From: Lachnospiraceae bacterium
GTDB lineage: Bacteria > Bacillota > Clostridia > Lachnospirales > Lachnospiraceae
Direction: 5' to 3'
DNA: 42,765 bases
NCBI GenBank assembly: GCA_017624495.1
Contig: JAGAMY010000024.1
Span: forward strand, 1-42,765
Part shown: piece after piece, positions 1 through 7,127 of the stretch
How positions within the stretch are numbered: position 1 is the stretch's first letter
Layout of the letters: every line of letters starts with the position of its first letter
Notes under the pieces: model-generated
Told to the model about the DNA's origin: nothing
The model's database searches: none
Seen by the model: only the letters and a program-made list of their open reading frames with translations
Position numbers and translations under genes: made by a program

Positions 1-1
1 A

Positions 2-793
2 GATATCCTTTACGGATCAGACAAGCAGGTATTCTGGTACACAGATCCATTCATGCGTGCATGTGTAAATATGGATCAGGGTGGTGCTATCGTTGACTTA
101 AGACCTTACGCTGCTAAATTAGAATGGCCGGTAGGTATCGGTACAAAACATGTACAGGATGCATCTTATCCATTCTTAATTCAGGAAAAATATCGTGCCG
201 GATACTTCACACACTACGCCGGAGAAGGTACAGTAAGAAGTGCAAAGCTTTGCCATAACGGAGAAGAAGTAGATTTATGTCTCTGCCGTACAAAAGCACA
301 TTTCTCACAGGAAGGCAATACAAGAATCCTGACATTAGACCCGGTTGAAATCCAGTTCGCTGATTTAACTGTAAAATTACAGACAAAAGAATACTTCGAA
401 GAAGGTAGCTCTGCAATCAAGATTGAACGTACAGTTCTTGAAATGTCCGATCCAAATGCAGAAGTTGAATTAAATGAATATATGGTAGCCTGCTATGGTA
501 CAACAGAGTATTCTGAAGATATGACAGGTATCACATTGAAATGTGAAGGAAAAGAAGAAAAAACTATCAACTACGAATACCGTTGCAGAGAAGAAGCAGT
601 AATGGGCGCAGAAGCAGTAAGCGCAGTAGTTCCTGCCATCGAAACAAAGGTTTCTATGGTTGCTGACAGAGAAGCAGAAGGATACATCAAAGAAGGTTAT
701 GCTTTCTCACCAATGTTCACATTAGGTTACAAGACAATGCTTAAAGATAAGGGAGGATTCGCGACATGGCTCAAGCTGGAAAAGGCAAATTAA
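2..793 (+). CDS. Unrecognised protein, 3' part of a gene cut by the window start
   Basis: The reading frame is open to the left window edge, so codons before the first internal ATG at 53 also belong to the gene and the true start lies outside. The visible 263 residues are soluble, acidic and rich in beta-forming stretches, with no membrane segment or obvious catalytic motif. I do not recognise the family; a beta-sandwich fold is only an impression. The 3' end overlaps the next gene, whose ribosome binding site (GGGAGG near 750) lies inside this one, so the two are probably translationally coupled. The galactanase downstream, after a terminator, could hint at carbohydrate metabolism, but nothing in the sequence proves it. 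Confidence 0.75.
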   Translation, partial: DILYGSDKQVFWYTDPFMRACVNMDQGGAIVDLRPYAAKLEWPVGIGTKHVQDASYPFLIQEKYRAGYFTHYAGEGTVRSAKLCHNGEEVDLCLCRTKAHFSQEGNTRILTLDPVEIQFADLTVKLQTKEYFEEGSSAIKIERTVLEMSDPNAEVELNEYMVACYGTTEYSEDMTGITLKCEGKEEKTINYEYRCREEAVMGAEAVSAVVPAIETKVSMVADREAEGYIKEGYAFSPMFTLGYKTMLKDKGGFATWLKLEKAN

Positions 794-984
794 ATTATAG
801 ATGCCCATCATGCTTTATGCGTGATTTGGATATTGATATGTTTTTTGACAGAGATAAAGGAGAATATTACTGCTTAAGATGCCAGTATAGTGGAACAGAA
901 GCAGATGTTCTTGAAAAAAATGAAATGATTCGATTCCGTTATCGTGCAATGCATACACGTTTCGAGAAATTCGATTTTGACTAG
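766..984 (+). CDS. Small zinc-ribbon protein, overlapping the upstream gene
   Basis: A 72-residue protein with two CxxC knuckles (CPSC near residue 13 and CLRC near residue 38), separated by a short acidic aromatic stretch. This is the pattern of a zinc ribbon that binds one structural zinc. The ATG at 766 lies 28 nt inside the preceding gene in another frame and has GGGAGG about 10 nt upstream, so this start is preferred over the internal ATG at 817. Small zinc ribbons of this size are often accessory or nucleic-acid-binding proteins; the partner is unknown. A factor-independent terminator follows directly. Confidence 0.7.
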   Translation: MAQAGKGKLNYRCPSCFMRDLDIDMFFDRDKGEYYCLRCQYSGTEADVLEKNEMIRFRYRAMHTRFEKFDFD

Positions 985-999
985 AAAACACACACAGAG

Positions 1000-1028
1000 A
1001 GGCTCTTCCGATTTGGAGGAGCCTTTTC
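1000..1028 (+). terminator. Rho-independent terminator after the zinc-ribbon gene
   Basis: A ten-pair stem (AGGCTCTTCC with GGAGGAGCCT, one G-T pair) with a 5-nt loop is followed by TTTTC. It lies 16 nt after the zinc-ribbon stop codon and separates this unit from the galactanase. Confidence 0.8.
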
Positions 1029-1066
1029 TGGAAATGAATGATTAGAAAAATGGGAGGATGTGGCTG

Positions 1067-2179
1067 ATGAAACAGTTTATCAAAGGAATGGATTTATCCA
1101 CTTTACTAGAGCTTGAAAAATGTGGTGCAAAATATTTTGACCATGGAGAAGAAGCAGATGTTTTAGAAATTTTAAAGCGTTATGGAGCGGATTCTGTACG
1201 ACTTCGTCTATGGAATGACCCCTATTCTAAGGATGGAAAGCCATATGGAGCAGGAACAAATGATTTAGAAACTACGATTGCAACAGCAAAAAGGATAAAA
1301 GCAGCAGGCTATACCCTTTTATTTAACTTACATTACAGTGATTTCTGGGCAGATCCGGGCAAACAGTTTAAACCAAAGGCATGGGAAGGTATGTCTGTGG
1401 AGGAATTAGAAACAGCAGTTTACGATTTTACCAAAGCCTCTATGGAAAAATTGGCAGAAGCCGGAGCAAAACCGGATATGGTACAGGTGGGAAATGAACT
1501 ATCCAATGGACTGCTCTGGCCGGAAGGCAAGACACCAAACTATGATAATATTGCAAAATTTGTAAATGCAGGAATTCGTGGTGTTCGTGCAGTGGACAAA
1601 GATGTGCCGATTATGATTCATTTGGATAATGGTGGTAATAATGCGCTTTACAGAGAATGGTTTGACAATTTCATGGAGCGTGGAGAAGAATTTCAGATTA
1701 TTGGTCTTTCTTATTATCCATTCTGGCATGGCAGCTTACAGAGTCTCGAGGACAATATGAATGATATTGCTGTCCGCTATAATAAAGATGTGGTTGTAGC
1801 TGAGGTGTCCATGGGATATACTATGGAAGATTATGCATCTTATGAAAAACTAAAACCGGAAGAACGCAAAGGTTATGCGACAAAGCCTTCTCTTGTGGAA
1901 AAAATTGAATATCCAATGACAAAAGAAGGACAGGCAGATTTTATGAAAGATTTTATGACCCGTGTGGCAAATGTTGCGGATAATCATGGAAAAGGCTTCT
2001 ATTACTGGGAGCCGGCATGGATTCCTGTTCCGGGTTCAGGATGGGCTACATGGGAGTCTTTAGAGTATATTCAGGATAAAGGACCGATTGGAAATGAGTG
2101 GGCAAATCAGGCATTGTTTGATTATGAAGGAAATGCATTGCCAGCCCTTGAAGTAATCAGAGATTTTAAGAAATGCTAA
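1067..2179 (+). CDS. Arabinogalactan endo-beta-1,4-galactanase, GH53, cytoplasmic
   Basis: A 370-residue single-domain GH53 enzyme, expected to cut beta-1,4-galactan chains of type I arabinogalactan or pectin side chains. The fold is a clan GH-A (beta/alpha)8 barrel. The text shows the family landmarks VRLRLWNDP, LHYSDFWADPG, QVGNELSNG with the likely acid/base E144, and VVVAEVSMGY with the likely nucleophile E246, then a C-terminal YWEPAW. No signal peptide is present, so it should act on imported galacto-oligosaccharides. The first possible ATG (1058) directly abuts GGGAGG (1052-1057); the ATG at 1067 has correct 9-nt spacing and is chosen. No transporter or LacI regulator lies beside it, so it appears to be a single-gene unit. 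Confidence 0.9.
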   Translation: MKQFIKGMDLSTLLELEKCGAKYFDHGEEADVLEILKRYGADSVRLRLWNDPYSKDGKPYGAGTNDLETTIATAKRIKAAGYTLLFNLHYSDFWADPGKQFKPKAWEGMSVEELETAVYDFTKASMEKLAEAGAKPDMVQVGNELSNGLLWPEGKTPNYDNIAKFVNAGIRGVRAVDKDVPIMIHLDNGGNNALYREWFDNFMERGEEFQIIGLSYYPFWHGSLQSLEDNMNDIAVRYNKDVVVAEVSMGYTMEDYASYEKLKPEERKGYATKPSLVEKIEYPMTKEGQADFMKDFMTRVANVADNHGKGFYYWEPAWIPVPGSGWATWESLEYIQDKGPIGNEWANQALFDYEGNALPALEVIRDFKKC

Positions 2180-2194
2180 AAAGAAATAGCACAA

Positions 2195-2215
2195 CTACTT
2201 GACATAACAAAGTAG
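2195..2215 (+). repeat. 21-bp direct repeat, copy 1, probable PadR operator
   Basis: An imperfect palindrome with half-sites CTACTT and AAGTAG around a 9-nt core; identical in all 21 bases to the copy at 2237. It covers the -35 element TTGACA (2199-2204). Confidence 0.7.
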
Positions 2216-2227
2216 ATGTGCTATTTT
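2199..2227 (+). promoter_or_regulatory. Promoter of the padR operon
   Basis: TTGACA (2199-2204), a 17-nt spacer, then TATTTT (2222-2227). The two 21-bp repeats cover the -35 box and the expected +1 region, which fits autorepression by the PadR protein encoded next. Confidence 0.6.
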
Positions 2228-2236
2228 AATATTACG

Positions 2237-2257
2237 CTACTTGACATAACAAAGTAG
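2237..2257 (+). repeat. 21-bp direct repeat, copy 2, probable PadR operator
   Basis: A perfect second copy of the element at 2195, 42 bp away centre to centre (about four helical turns). It would lie just downstream of the transcription start, a position suited to blocking transcription of the padR operon. Confidence 0.7.
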
Positions 2258-2317
2258 CTATGTGGAAAAGATATAAAGACGATAACGTGAAATTTCAGAA
2301 AGATGAAAGGGTAAAAA

Positions 2318-2674
2318 ATGGATGAATCCCAGTTACTAAAAGGTATTTTGGAGGGCTGTATATTAAGTATTATTGCCAAGGGTGAGACTTATGGATACGA
2401 GATATTATCGCAGCTTGAAGAAGATGGTTTTGAAGGACTTGGAGAAGGGACATTGTATCCGGTTTTGACAAGACTGGATAAGAAAGGCTATATTCTTTGC
2501 AGAAAAGCAAAATCTCCATTAGGACCAATACGAAAGTATTATAGCATTACGGAAAATGGAAAGGAAAATTTAGAGAAATTTAAAGAGGTGTATAAAAAAA
2601 TGACGCAGAAAGCAGACAAAATTTTATTTTGTAATGATTTGAATGAGGAAAAAGGAGGAGATGGCATATGTTAG
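2318..2674 (+). CDS. PadR family transcriptional regulator
   Basis: A 118-residue winged-helix protein. The segment GYEILSQLEEDGFEGLGEGTLYPVLTRLDKKGYI is the hallmark of the PadR family DNA-binding domain, and the C-terminal helix (about residues 78-110) would dimerise. It starts 31 nt after an AT-rich leader with a GAAAGGGT-type ribosome binding site. Its stop codon overlaps the start of the next gene, a HAAS-type membrane protein, so the pair forms one operon. PadR proteins generally repress their own operons by binding short palindromes; the duplicated 21-bp element upstream is the obvious candidate. The signal it senses is unknown. Confidence 0.9.
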   Translation: MDESQLLKGILEGCILSIIAKGETYGYEILSQLEEDGFEGLGEGTLYPVLTRLDKKGYILCRKAKSPLGPIRKYYSITENGKENLEKFKEVYKKMTQKADKILFCNDLNEEKGGDGIC

Positions 2675-3741
2675 ACACATTGGCAATGGCGGGACAATTA
2701 ACGGGGGAATACAGAAAGACCTTTGAAATAGCAGATATGTATAGTACGGGCAATGGCTGTTCGGAAAAGAACAGGGATGAACGCCTTATGGATTTGTATG
2801 ACATGTTGACAGAAGCAGAAAAAGAAGGAAAGGCTGTAGAAAAAATCATAGGGAAGGATATAGAGCAGTTCTGTAAAGATTTTTTTGTGGATGAAATCGG
2901 TAAATTTGGAAACTTTCTTGTAAAAGCCTACAATATTGCTCGAATTGTATTTGTACTTTCTATATTAGATTTTGTTTTGACTGAGGAAGGAGATATGTGG
3001 GCTGTACAGGTAAATGTATTTCCCGTTGTTAGTGGTTTAGTGATTGGATGTGCCCTTACTGTGTTTTATAAATATGTATTACAGCCGGTAATTTTTAAAA
3101 ACAAAAAAATGAATCCAACGATTCATGCATTGATTATTCTTGGAGTTTTTGTAGCAGCCATTATTTTTTCAAGCATAGTATGGATGGATGTAGAAGTTTA
3201 TGTGAATAATTTTACGGCATTGTTTATTAGTGGAGGGTATATTCTGGGTTATCTAATGCTTCGTACAATATGGAGAATTCGTATGTATGGAAAAGCTTTT
3301 GGTATTCATAAAGAAGAAAAACAGTTAAAAAAAGAATTTAACAGGGAAATGGATAGAAAAGAAACTCTACAGATAAGTGCAGAGGTATTAGTAAAAGAAT
3401 TTAAAAAGAAAAATGCCAAGAATCGGAAAAAAGGAAAACCTGAGCTTACCCAGCAGGAGTTTGCGGAAATGATTCGAAGGAATGAAGAAAAATCAAAAAA
3501 AATAAATATTTTATTGATTGTATTGCTTGTGGTTATTCCTAGTGTATGGGAAATGCTTACCAACAATGTTACAGATGGTTTGGTTTATGGAGCTACAATA
3601 GCCGTTGTGGAGATTATTATATGGTACTTTTTCTATAAATTTACAAAAGAGGTATTTGAAGCACAAAAATATATATTAGAAGAATGTGAAAAAAGAAAAA
3701 TCAGTATTCTTGAATATGTAAATGGGAATGAGGATTTGTAA
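2668..3741 (+). CDS. HAAS-type multi-pass membrane protein, PadR partner
   Basis: A 357-residue protein. The N-terminal 80 residues (with EGKAVEKIIGKDIEQFCKDF) resemble the alpha-helical HAAS signalling domain that is commonly paired with PadR regulators. About six hydrophobic segments follow, at residues 88-108, 112-138, 150-172, 180-201, 276-294 and 303-326, with a charged cytoplasmic loop between the fourth and fifth. The ATG overlaps the end of padR by 7 nt and has AAGGAGG about 11 nt upstream, which indicates translational coupling. The likely role is membrane sensing or envelope-stress signalling with PadR, which is inference from family context; no catalytic motif is visible. Confidence 0.7.
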   Translation: MLDTLAMAGQLTGEYRKTFEIADMYSTGNGCSEKNRDERLMDLYDMLTEAEKEGKAVEKIIGKDIEQFCKDFFVDEIGKFGNFLVKAYNIARIVFVLSILDFVLTEEGDMWAVQVNVFPVVSGLVIGCALTVFYKYVLQPVIFKNKKMNPTIHALIILGVFVAAIIFSSIVWMDVEVYVNNFTALFISGGYILGYLMLRTIWRIRMYGKAFGIHKEEKQLKKEFNREMDRKETLQISAEVLVKEFKKKNAKNRKKGKPELTQQEFAEMIRRNEEKSKKINILLIVLLVVIPSVWEMLTNNVTDGLVYGATIAVVEIIIWYFFYKFTKEVFEAQKYILEECEKRKISILEYVNGNEDL

Positions 3742-3861
3742 TCGACAAACTTCGATTTACAGATGGGAGGAAGTGTTTTATAATACTTTGTGTTATGCAA
3801 AAATTTGCAATTCAAAGGATGGATAAAAACAAATGTATTTTGGAAGAAATGAGGGATAAGT

Positions 3862-4514
3862 GTGAAAAAAGAAACAGGATTAGATTATTTATGGCTTGCA
3901 CTATACGCTTTTGGAGGAATTGGACTGGAATTGGTTCTGGCGTTTGGAATTGAACCACTATTATATGGTGGTACACAAATGGCCGATTGGGGCACATGGC
4001 AAAATATTTTACATTGGATACTGACCTGTATCGTATGGGGGACAGTAGGAGTTATTCTTGTAAAACATGTAAAAAAGCCTATGGTTTTGATATTTTAAAG
4101 CATGGTGAAAAAATGAAAAACTGGCAATGGGTGGCAGTGGCATGTTTTGTAATACTAACGTTGGCGATTTCTTATGCGGACTGGAACGGTTCAAAGGTAT
4201 GGATTGAATTTCAGGCAAATGGCTGGTTGAAATTTATTTTCCAGTATATATATTATATATTTGAAACGGCACTGGTATTGTTGATTCTAATATTTGGACA
4301 AAAAGCATGTGAGCTTTGGTTTCATAATACAAAGATCCCATATGGCGGTATTATTGTGGCATTGACATGGGGAATTGCACATTTTTTCACGAAAGACTAT
4401 ATGACAGGTGTTTTGTCCATGATTTCAGGGTTTGCATTCGGAAGCGTGTATTTGCTGACGAATAGGGATGTGCGGAAAGCATACTGGTTGTTGTTTGCAA
4501 TGTTTGTTTTATAA
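3862..4514 (+). pseudogene. CPBP-like membrane protein with a frameshift at an A6 run
   Basis: A GTG start at 3862 (after GAGGGA) opens a 78-codon frame with two membrane segments that ends at 4098. The protein continues in the -1 frame through 4514 with three more membrane segments and an LTWGIAHFF...SGFAFGSVYLLT block that resembles motifs 2 and 3 of CPBP-type membrane proteins, although the EExxxR motif is not visible. The two halves join smoothly at A AAA AAG (4071-4077), giving VKK-AYGFDILKH. One missing A in a homopolymer, a sequencing error or a true -1 frameshift would all explain it. The ATG at 4113 could alternatively start a separate short protein but has no good ribosome binding site. 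Confidence 0.65.
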
Positions 4515-4543
4515 AAATAGAATACTATCAAAGGAAGAAGAAA

Positions 4544-5026
4544 ATGAAAAAAATTGAAAAAACAAATGTCATGCGTATACTTGAGCAGAAGAAAATTAAC
4601 TATAAAAGCTATGAATATGCAGCAACAGAAGCCATTAGTGGAGTAGAAGTGGCAGATATACTAAATCAGGATAAGAACCAGGTGTTTAAAACCTTGGTTA
4701 CAATAGGAAATTCAAAAAATTATTATGTCTTTATGATTCCGGTGCACAAAGAACTGGATTTAAAGAAAGCAGCAAAGGCAGTGGGTGAAAAAAGTATTGC
4801 CATGATAAAATCCAAAGAATTACTGCCACTAACCGGATATATCCATGGCGGCTGTTCACCGATTGGTATGAAAAAACAGTTTCGGACAACGGTGGATATT
4901 AGTGCAGAGAATTTTCAGACAATTATTTTTAGTGGAGGTAAAATTGGCTATCAGGTGGAAGTTGCTATGGAGGATTTAAAGCAGCTTGTACGGGCAGAAT
5001 TGGCTGATATTGTTGTGGAAGTATAA
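4544..5026 (+). CDS. ybaK: Cys-tRNA(Pro)/Cys-tRNA(Cys) deacylase, YbaK/EbsC family
   Basis: A 160-residue protein of the YbaK/EbsC editing family. These trans-acting enzymes hydrolyse Cys mischarged on tRNA-Pro by prolyl-tRNA synthetase. Visible family marks are the N-terminal TNVMRILEQKKINYKSYEY, the VFKTLV stretch carrying the conserved lysine, LDLKKAAKAVGEKSIAMI, and YIHGGCSPIGMKK. Length matches the family (about 155-160 residues). The start has AAGGAAGAAG about 8 nt upstream. It lies 29 nt after the frameshifted membrane gene and 23 nt before the CPBP protease, so it may be read in the same transcript, but the neighbours are functionally unrelated. Confidence 0.93.
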   Translation: MKKIEKTNVMRILEQKKINYKSYEYAATEAISGVEVADILNQDKNQVFKTLVTIGNSKNYYVFMIPVHKELDLKKAAKAVGEKSIAMIKSKELLPLTGYIHGGCSPIGMKKQFRTTVDISAENFQTIIFSGGKIGYQVEVAMEDLKQLVRAELADIVVEV

Positions 5027-5049
5027 GATGCGTAAGTCTAGGGTGAAGT

Positions 5050-5682
5050 ATGGAAGATATGCAAAAAGGACGTTATAGTTTATTAAAATTGTTATGTATA
5101 TATATTGCTGCAATTCTAGCAGGTATTGTAGTGCGTATGCTTATTCCTGACTCAAAAATATACGCTGGTATTTTTTATGTAGTGGTAGTGTTAGGACTGA
5201 TAAAATATATAAAGCAGGAAAAATGTGAGTGGAGAAAGTGGTTTTCTAAAATAGAAGGTGGAGTAGGGCGTATTATACTGATGTTATTTGTGGTAGCCTT
5301 AATGTTAAGTATTAATCTACTATTTCAGACCGCATTATGCTACATAGGAGAAGCAGAGTCATTTCGATTTGATATATATACATACATAGCAACAGGATTT
5401 TTAGCACCAATTGTGGAAGAAGTTGTATGTAGAGGAATTATTGTAGATGTACTGCAGAAACGGCATAAGAATGTATTTGTTGTGATTGTGTCTGCGTTGA
5501 TTTTCTATATAATTCATGGGAATCCTATCAATGTAGGTGCGTTTATATTTGGAATTTTTGCAGCTCTTACAGTATTGAAAACCAAAAATATATTGCCCGG
5601 AATGTTTATACATTGGATTTGGAATCAGATGATTTACTTTTTGCCATGGATTGGGCAGATGCTTATAAGTGTGTTTGACTAA
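5050..5682 (+). CDS. CPBP family intramembrane metalloprotease
   Basis: A 210-residue, mostly hydrophobic protein with about six membrane segments. All CPBP (Abi, Rce1-like) motifs are visible: EEVVCR (E123, E124, R128), an IFYIIHG helix with H156, and HWIWN with H188 and N192. These residues bind the catalytic metal and water in the membrane. Relatives process prenylated or peptide substrates, and some give self-immunity to bacteriocins; the substrate here is unknown. The ribosome binding site is weak (GGGTGAAG). A strong bidirectional terminator follows and separates it from the tRNA pair. Confidence 0.9.
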   Translation: MEDMQKGRYSLLKLLCIYIAAILAGIVVRMLIPDSKIYAGIFYVVVVLGLIKYIKQEKCEWRKWFSKIEGGVGRIILMLFVVALMLSINLLFQTALCYIGEAESFRFDIYTYIATGFLAPIVEEVVCRGIIVDVLQKRHKNVFVVIVSALIFYIIHGNPINVGAFIFGIFAALTVLKTKNILPGMFIHWIWNQMIYFLPWIGQMLISVFD

Positions 5683-5684
5683 AT

Positions 5685-5722
5685 AAAAAACTTCATAGTC
5701 TTTTGGACTATGAAGCTTTTTT
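5685..5722. terminator. Bidirectional terminator between the CPBP gene and tRNA-Leu
   Basis: CTTCATAGTC pairs with GACTATGAAG around a short T-rich loop, flanked by an A run on the left and a T run on the right. It can serve the CPBP gene on the plus strand and tRNA-Leu(CAG) on the minus strand. Confidence 0.88.
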
Positions 5723-5723
5723 A

Positions 5724-5807
5724 TGCAGGAAATGGGACTTGAACCCACACGACATTGCTGCCACAGGCACCTGAAGCCTGCGCGTCTGCCAATTCCGCCA
5801 TTCCTGC
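5724..5807 (-). tRNA. tRNA-Leu, anticodon CAG
   Basis: Class II tRNA with a long variable arm. The acceptor stem GCAGGAA/TTCCTGC, anticodon stem CAGGC/GCCTG with loop TTCAGGT, and the T-arm GGGTTCAAGTCCC are all intact. The anticodon is CAG (reads CUG). Discriminator is A and the CCA end is not encoded. It reads leftward into the terminator at 5685-5722. Confidence 0.96.
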
Positions 5808-5824
5808 TCAAACTGACGAAATAT

Positions 5825-5853
5825 ATTTTACATCTTTTGATAAAGGAAGTCAA
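5825..5853 (-). promoter_or_regulatory. Promoter of tRNA-Leu(CAG)
   Basis: On the minus strand: TTGACT (5848-5853), 17-nt spacer, TAAAAT (5825-5830), ending 17 nt before the mature tRNA 5' end. Confidence 0.75.
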
Positions 5854-5887
5854 TAGAAAAAAGAAAAAACTTTTTTGAAAAAAGTTG

Positions 5888-5916
5888 TTGACATATGAAC
5901 TTTTTTTTGCTATGAT
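5888..5916 (+). promoter_or_regulatory. Promoter of tRNA-Leu(AAG)
   Basis: A consensus TTGACA (5888-5893), 17-nt spacer and TATGAT (5911-5916). It lies 34 nt before the tRNA and is divergent from the other tRNA promoter. Confidence 0.85.
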
Positions 5917-5950
5917 AATCAAGTCGTCGGTGGTACATACTGAATGATGA

Positions 5951-6035
5951 GCGGAAGTGTCGGAACTGGCAGACGAGCAAGACTAAGGATCTTGTGGTCA
6001 ATGCGATCGTGTGGGTTCAAGTCCCATCTTCCGCA
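5951..6035 (+). tRNA. tRNA-Leu, anticodon AAG
   Basis: Class II tRNA with acceptor stem GCGGAAG/CTTCCGC, anticodon stem CAAGA/TCTTG with loop CTAAGGA, a long variable arm and T-arm GGGTTCAAGTCCC. Position 34 is A, so the anticodon is AAG and the CUU/CUC codon box is read by an A34 (possibly inosine) tRNA rather than GAG. CCA is not encoded; discriminator A. Confidence 0.95.
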
Positions 6036-6045
6036 CTAAGTTTTG

Positions 6046-6083
6046 AAAAAACCTTGTAAATATAAAAGTTTACAAGGTTTTTC
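6046..6083 (+). terminator. Terminator after tRNA-Leu(AAG)
   Basis: ACCTTGTAAA pairs with TTTACAAGGT across an 8-nt loop, followed by a T run, 16 nt after the tRNA 3' end. Confidence 0.88.
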
Positions 6084-6131
6084 TTTGTCTAAAAAACATC
6101 TGCAATTGTCTGTATAGTCTAATTTTGTTGT

Positions 6132-6176
6132 GGGGAAGTATTTTTGCTAAGAGGCTTAAGTGCTTCCTTTTTTATT
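6132..6176 (+). terminator. Weak terminator-like hairpin upstream of aroD
   Basis: GGAAG pairs with CTTCC and an inner TAAG/CTTA stem, followed by six T. No gene lies between it and the tRNA terminator, so it may be a second stop or a chance structure. Confidence 0.3.
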
Positions 6177-6203
6177 GTGAGCAGCGCAAGGGTGTGCTAT
6201 GAT
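6175..6203 (+). promoter_or_regulatory. Promoter of aroD
   Basis: TTGTGA (6175-6180), 17-nt spacer, TATGAT (6198-6203), 40 nt before the aroD start. Confidence 0.65.
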
Positions 6204-6242
6204 AGTTAAGGAAAGTGACAATGAAAAGATAGGAGTAATATC

Positions 6243-7013
6243 ATGCATACAATACATGTAAAAAATATAACAATAGGCGAAGGTATACCGAAAATTTGCG
6301 TTTCCATTATTGGAAAGACAAGAGAAGAGATTTTAAAACAGGCAGAAGCTCTGTTATATAGTAAAGCAGACATTGTTGAATGGCGTGTGGACTGGTATGA
6401 ACAAGCAGAAGTGATAGAAGAGGTTTTGCAGACGGCAAAGGAATTGAGCGCTGTTTTTAAAGAAATGCCGTGGATATTTACTTTCCGCACAGCAAAAGAA
6501 GGTGGAGAAAAGGAAATTTCTACACAGGCATATAAAGCCTTAAATGAAGCGATTATAAAAAGTCGGACAGCGGATTTTGTGGATGTGGAAGTCTTTATGG
6601 AAGAGGAGATGGCAAAGGAACTTATAAAAACTGCACATGAAAACGACACAAAAATAGTAGCTTCTAACCATGATTTTTCAAAAACACCATCCAAAGAGGA
6701 AATCCTGCGCCGCTTGTGTTATATGCAGGATTTGGGCGCAGATATTCCGAAAATTGCAGTTATGCCACAGTCGAAAACGGATGTACTGACTTTACTTGCC
6801 GCAACGACGGAGATGCGGGAAAACTATGCGAAAAGTCCGATTATTACCATGTCGATGGCAGGAGAGGGAAGTATAAGCAGAATCAGCGGGGAAATATTTG
6901 GCTCGGCAGTGACATTTGGGGCAGTCGGAAGTGTTTCAGCTCCCGGACAAATTGAGATAAATCGTTTGGTAGAATTATTGCAGGATATACATAAAATGTA
7001 TGTAGGTGCATAG
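6243..7013 (+). CDS. aroD: 3-dehydroquinate dehydratase, type I
   Basis: A 256-residue class I dehydroquinase that dehydrates 3-dehydroquinate to 3-dehydroshikimate in the shikimate pathway through a lysine Schiff base. The general base is H143 (SNHDFSKTP) and the Schiff-base lysine is K170 (DIPKIAVMP). The substrate-binding ADIVEWRVDWY and FTFRTAKEGG segments and the C-terminal SMAGEGSISRISGEIFGSAVTFG are all present. Length matches the family. AGGAG lies about 9 nt before the ATG. It has its own promoter and is not next to other shikimate genes; the following dgt gene starts 114 nt downstream with no obvious terminator between. Confidence 0.97.
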   Translation: MHTIHVKNITIGEGIPKICVSIIGKTREEILKQAEALLYSKADIVEWRVDWYEQAEVIEEVLQTAKELSAVFKEMPWIFTFRTAKEGGEKEISTQAYKALNEAIIKSRTADFVDVEVFMEEEMAKELIKTAHENDTKIVASNHDFSKTPSKEEILRRLCYMQDLGADIPKIAVMPQSKTDVLTLLAATTEMRENYAKSPIITMSMAGEGSISRISGEIFGSAVTFGAVGSVSAPGQIEINRLVELLQDIHKMYVGA

Positions 7014-7127
7014 CCATACTCTAAATAATTACAAAAATCGCAAAAATTCGAAAAAAATATACAATATATAAAAGGAAAAGGAGAAGAAGTACAGAATATA
7101 TATAATAGGGATTGGGGGAGGTGTAGC

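Larger units (their letters stand above)
2187..2227 (+). terminator. Hairpin after the galactanase gene that also carries the first operator copy
   Basis: AATAGCACA pairs with TGTGCTATT, with CTACTT/AAGTAG as an inner stem, followed by a short T run. It can end galactanase transcription. The same bases carry a -35 box and an operator repeat for the next operon. Confidence 0.55.

Noticed and set aside
5401-5922. Minus-strand 173-codon frame across the CPBP gene and tRNA-Leu
   Set aside because: It runs through a terminator and a tRNA gene; chance open frame.
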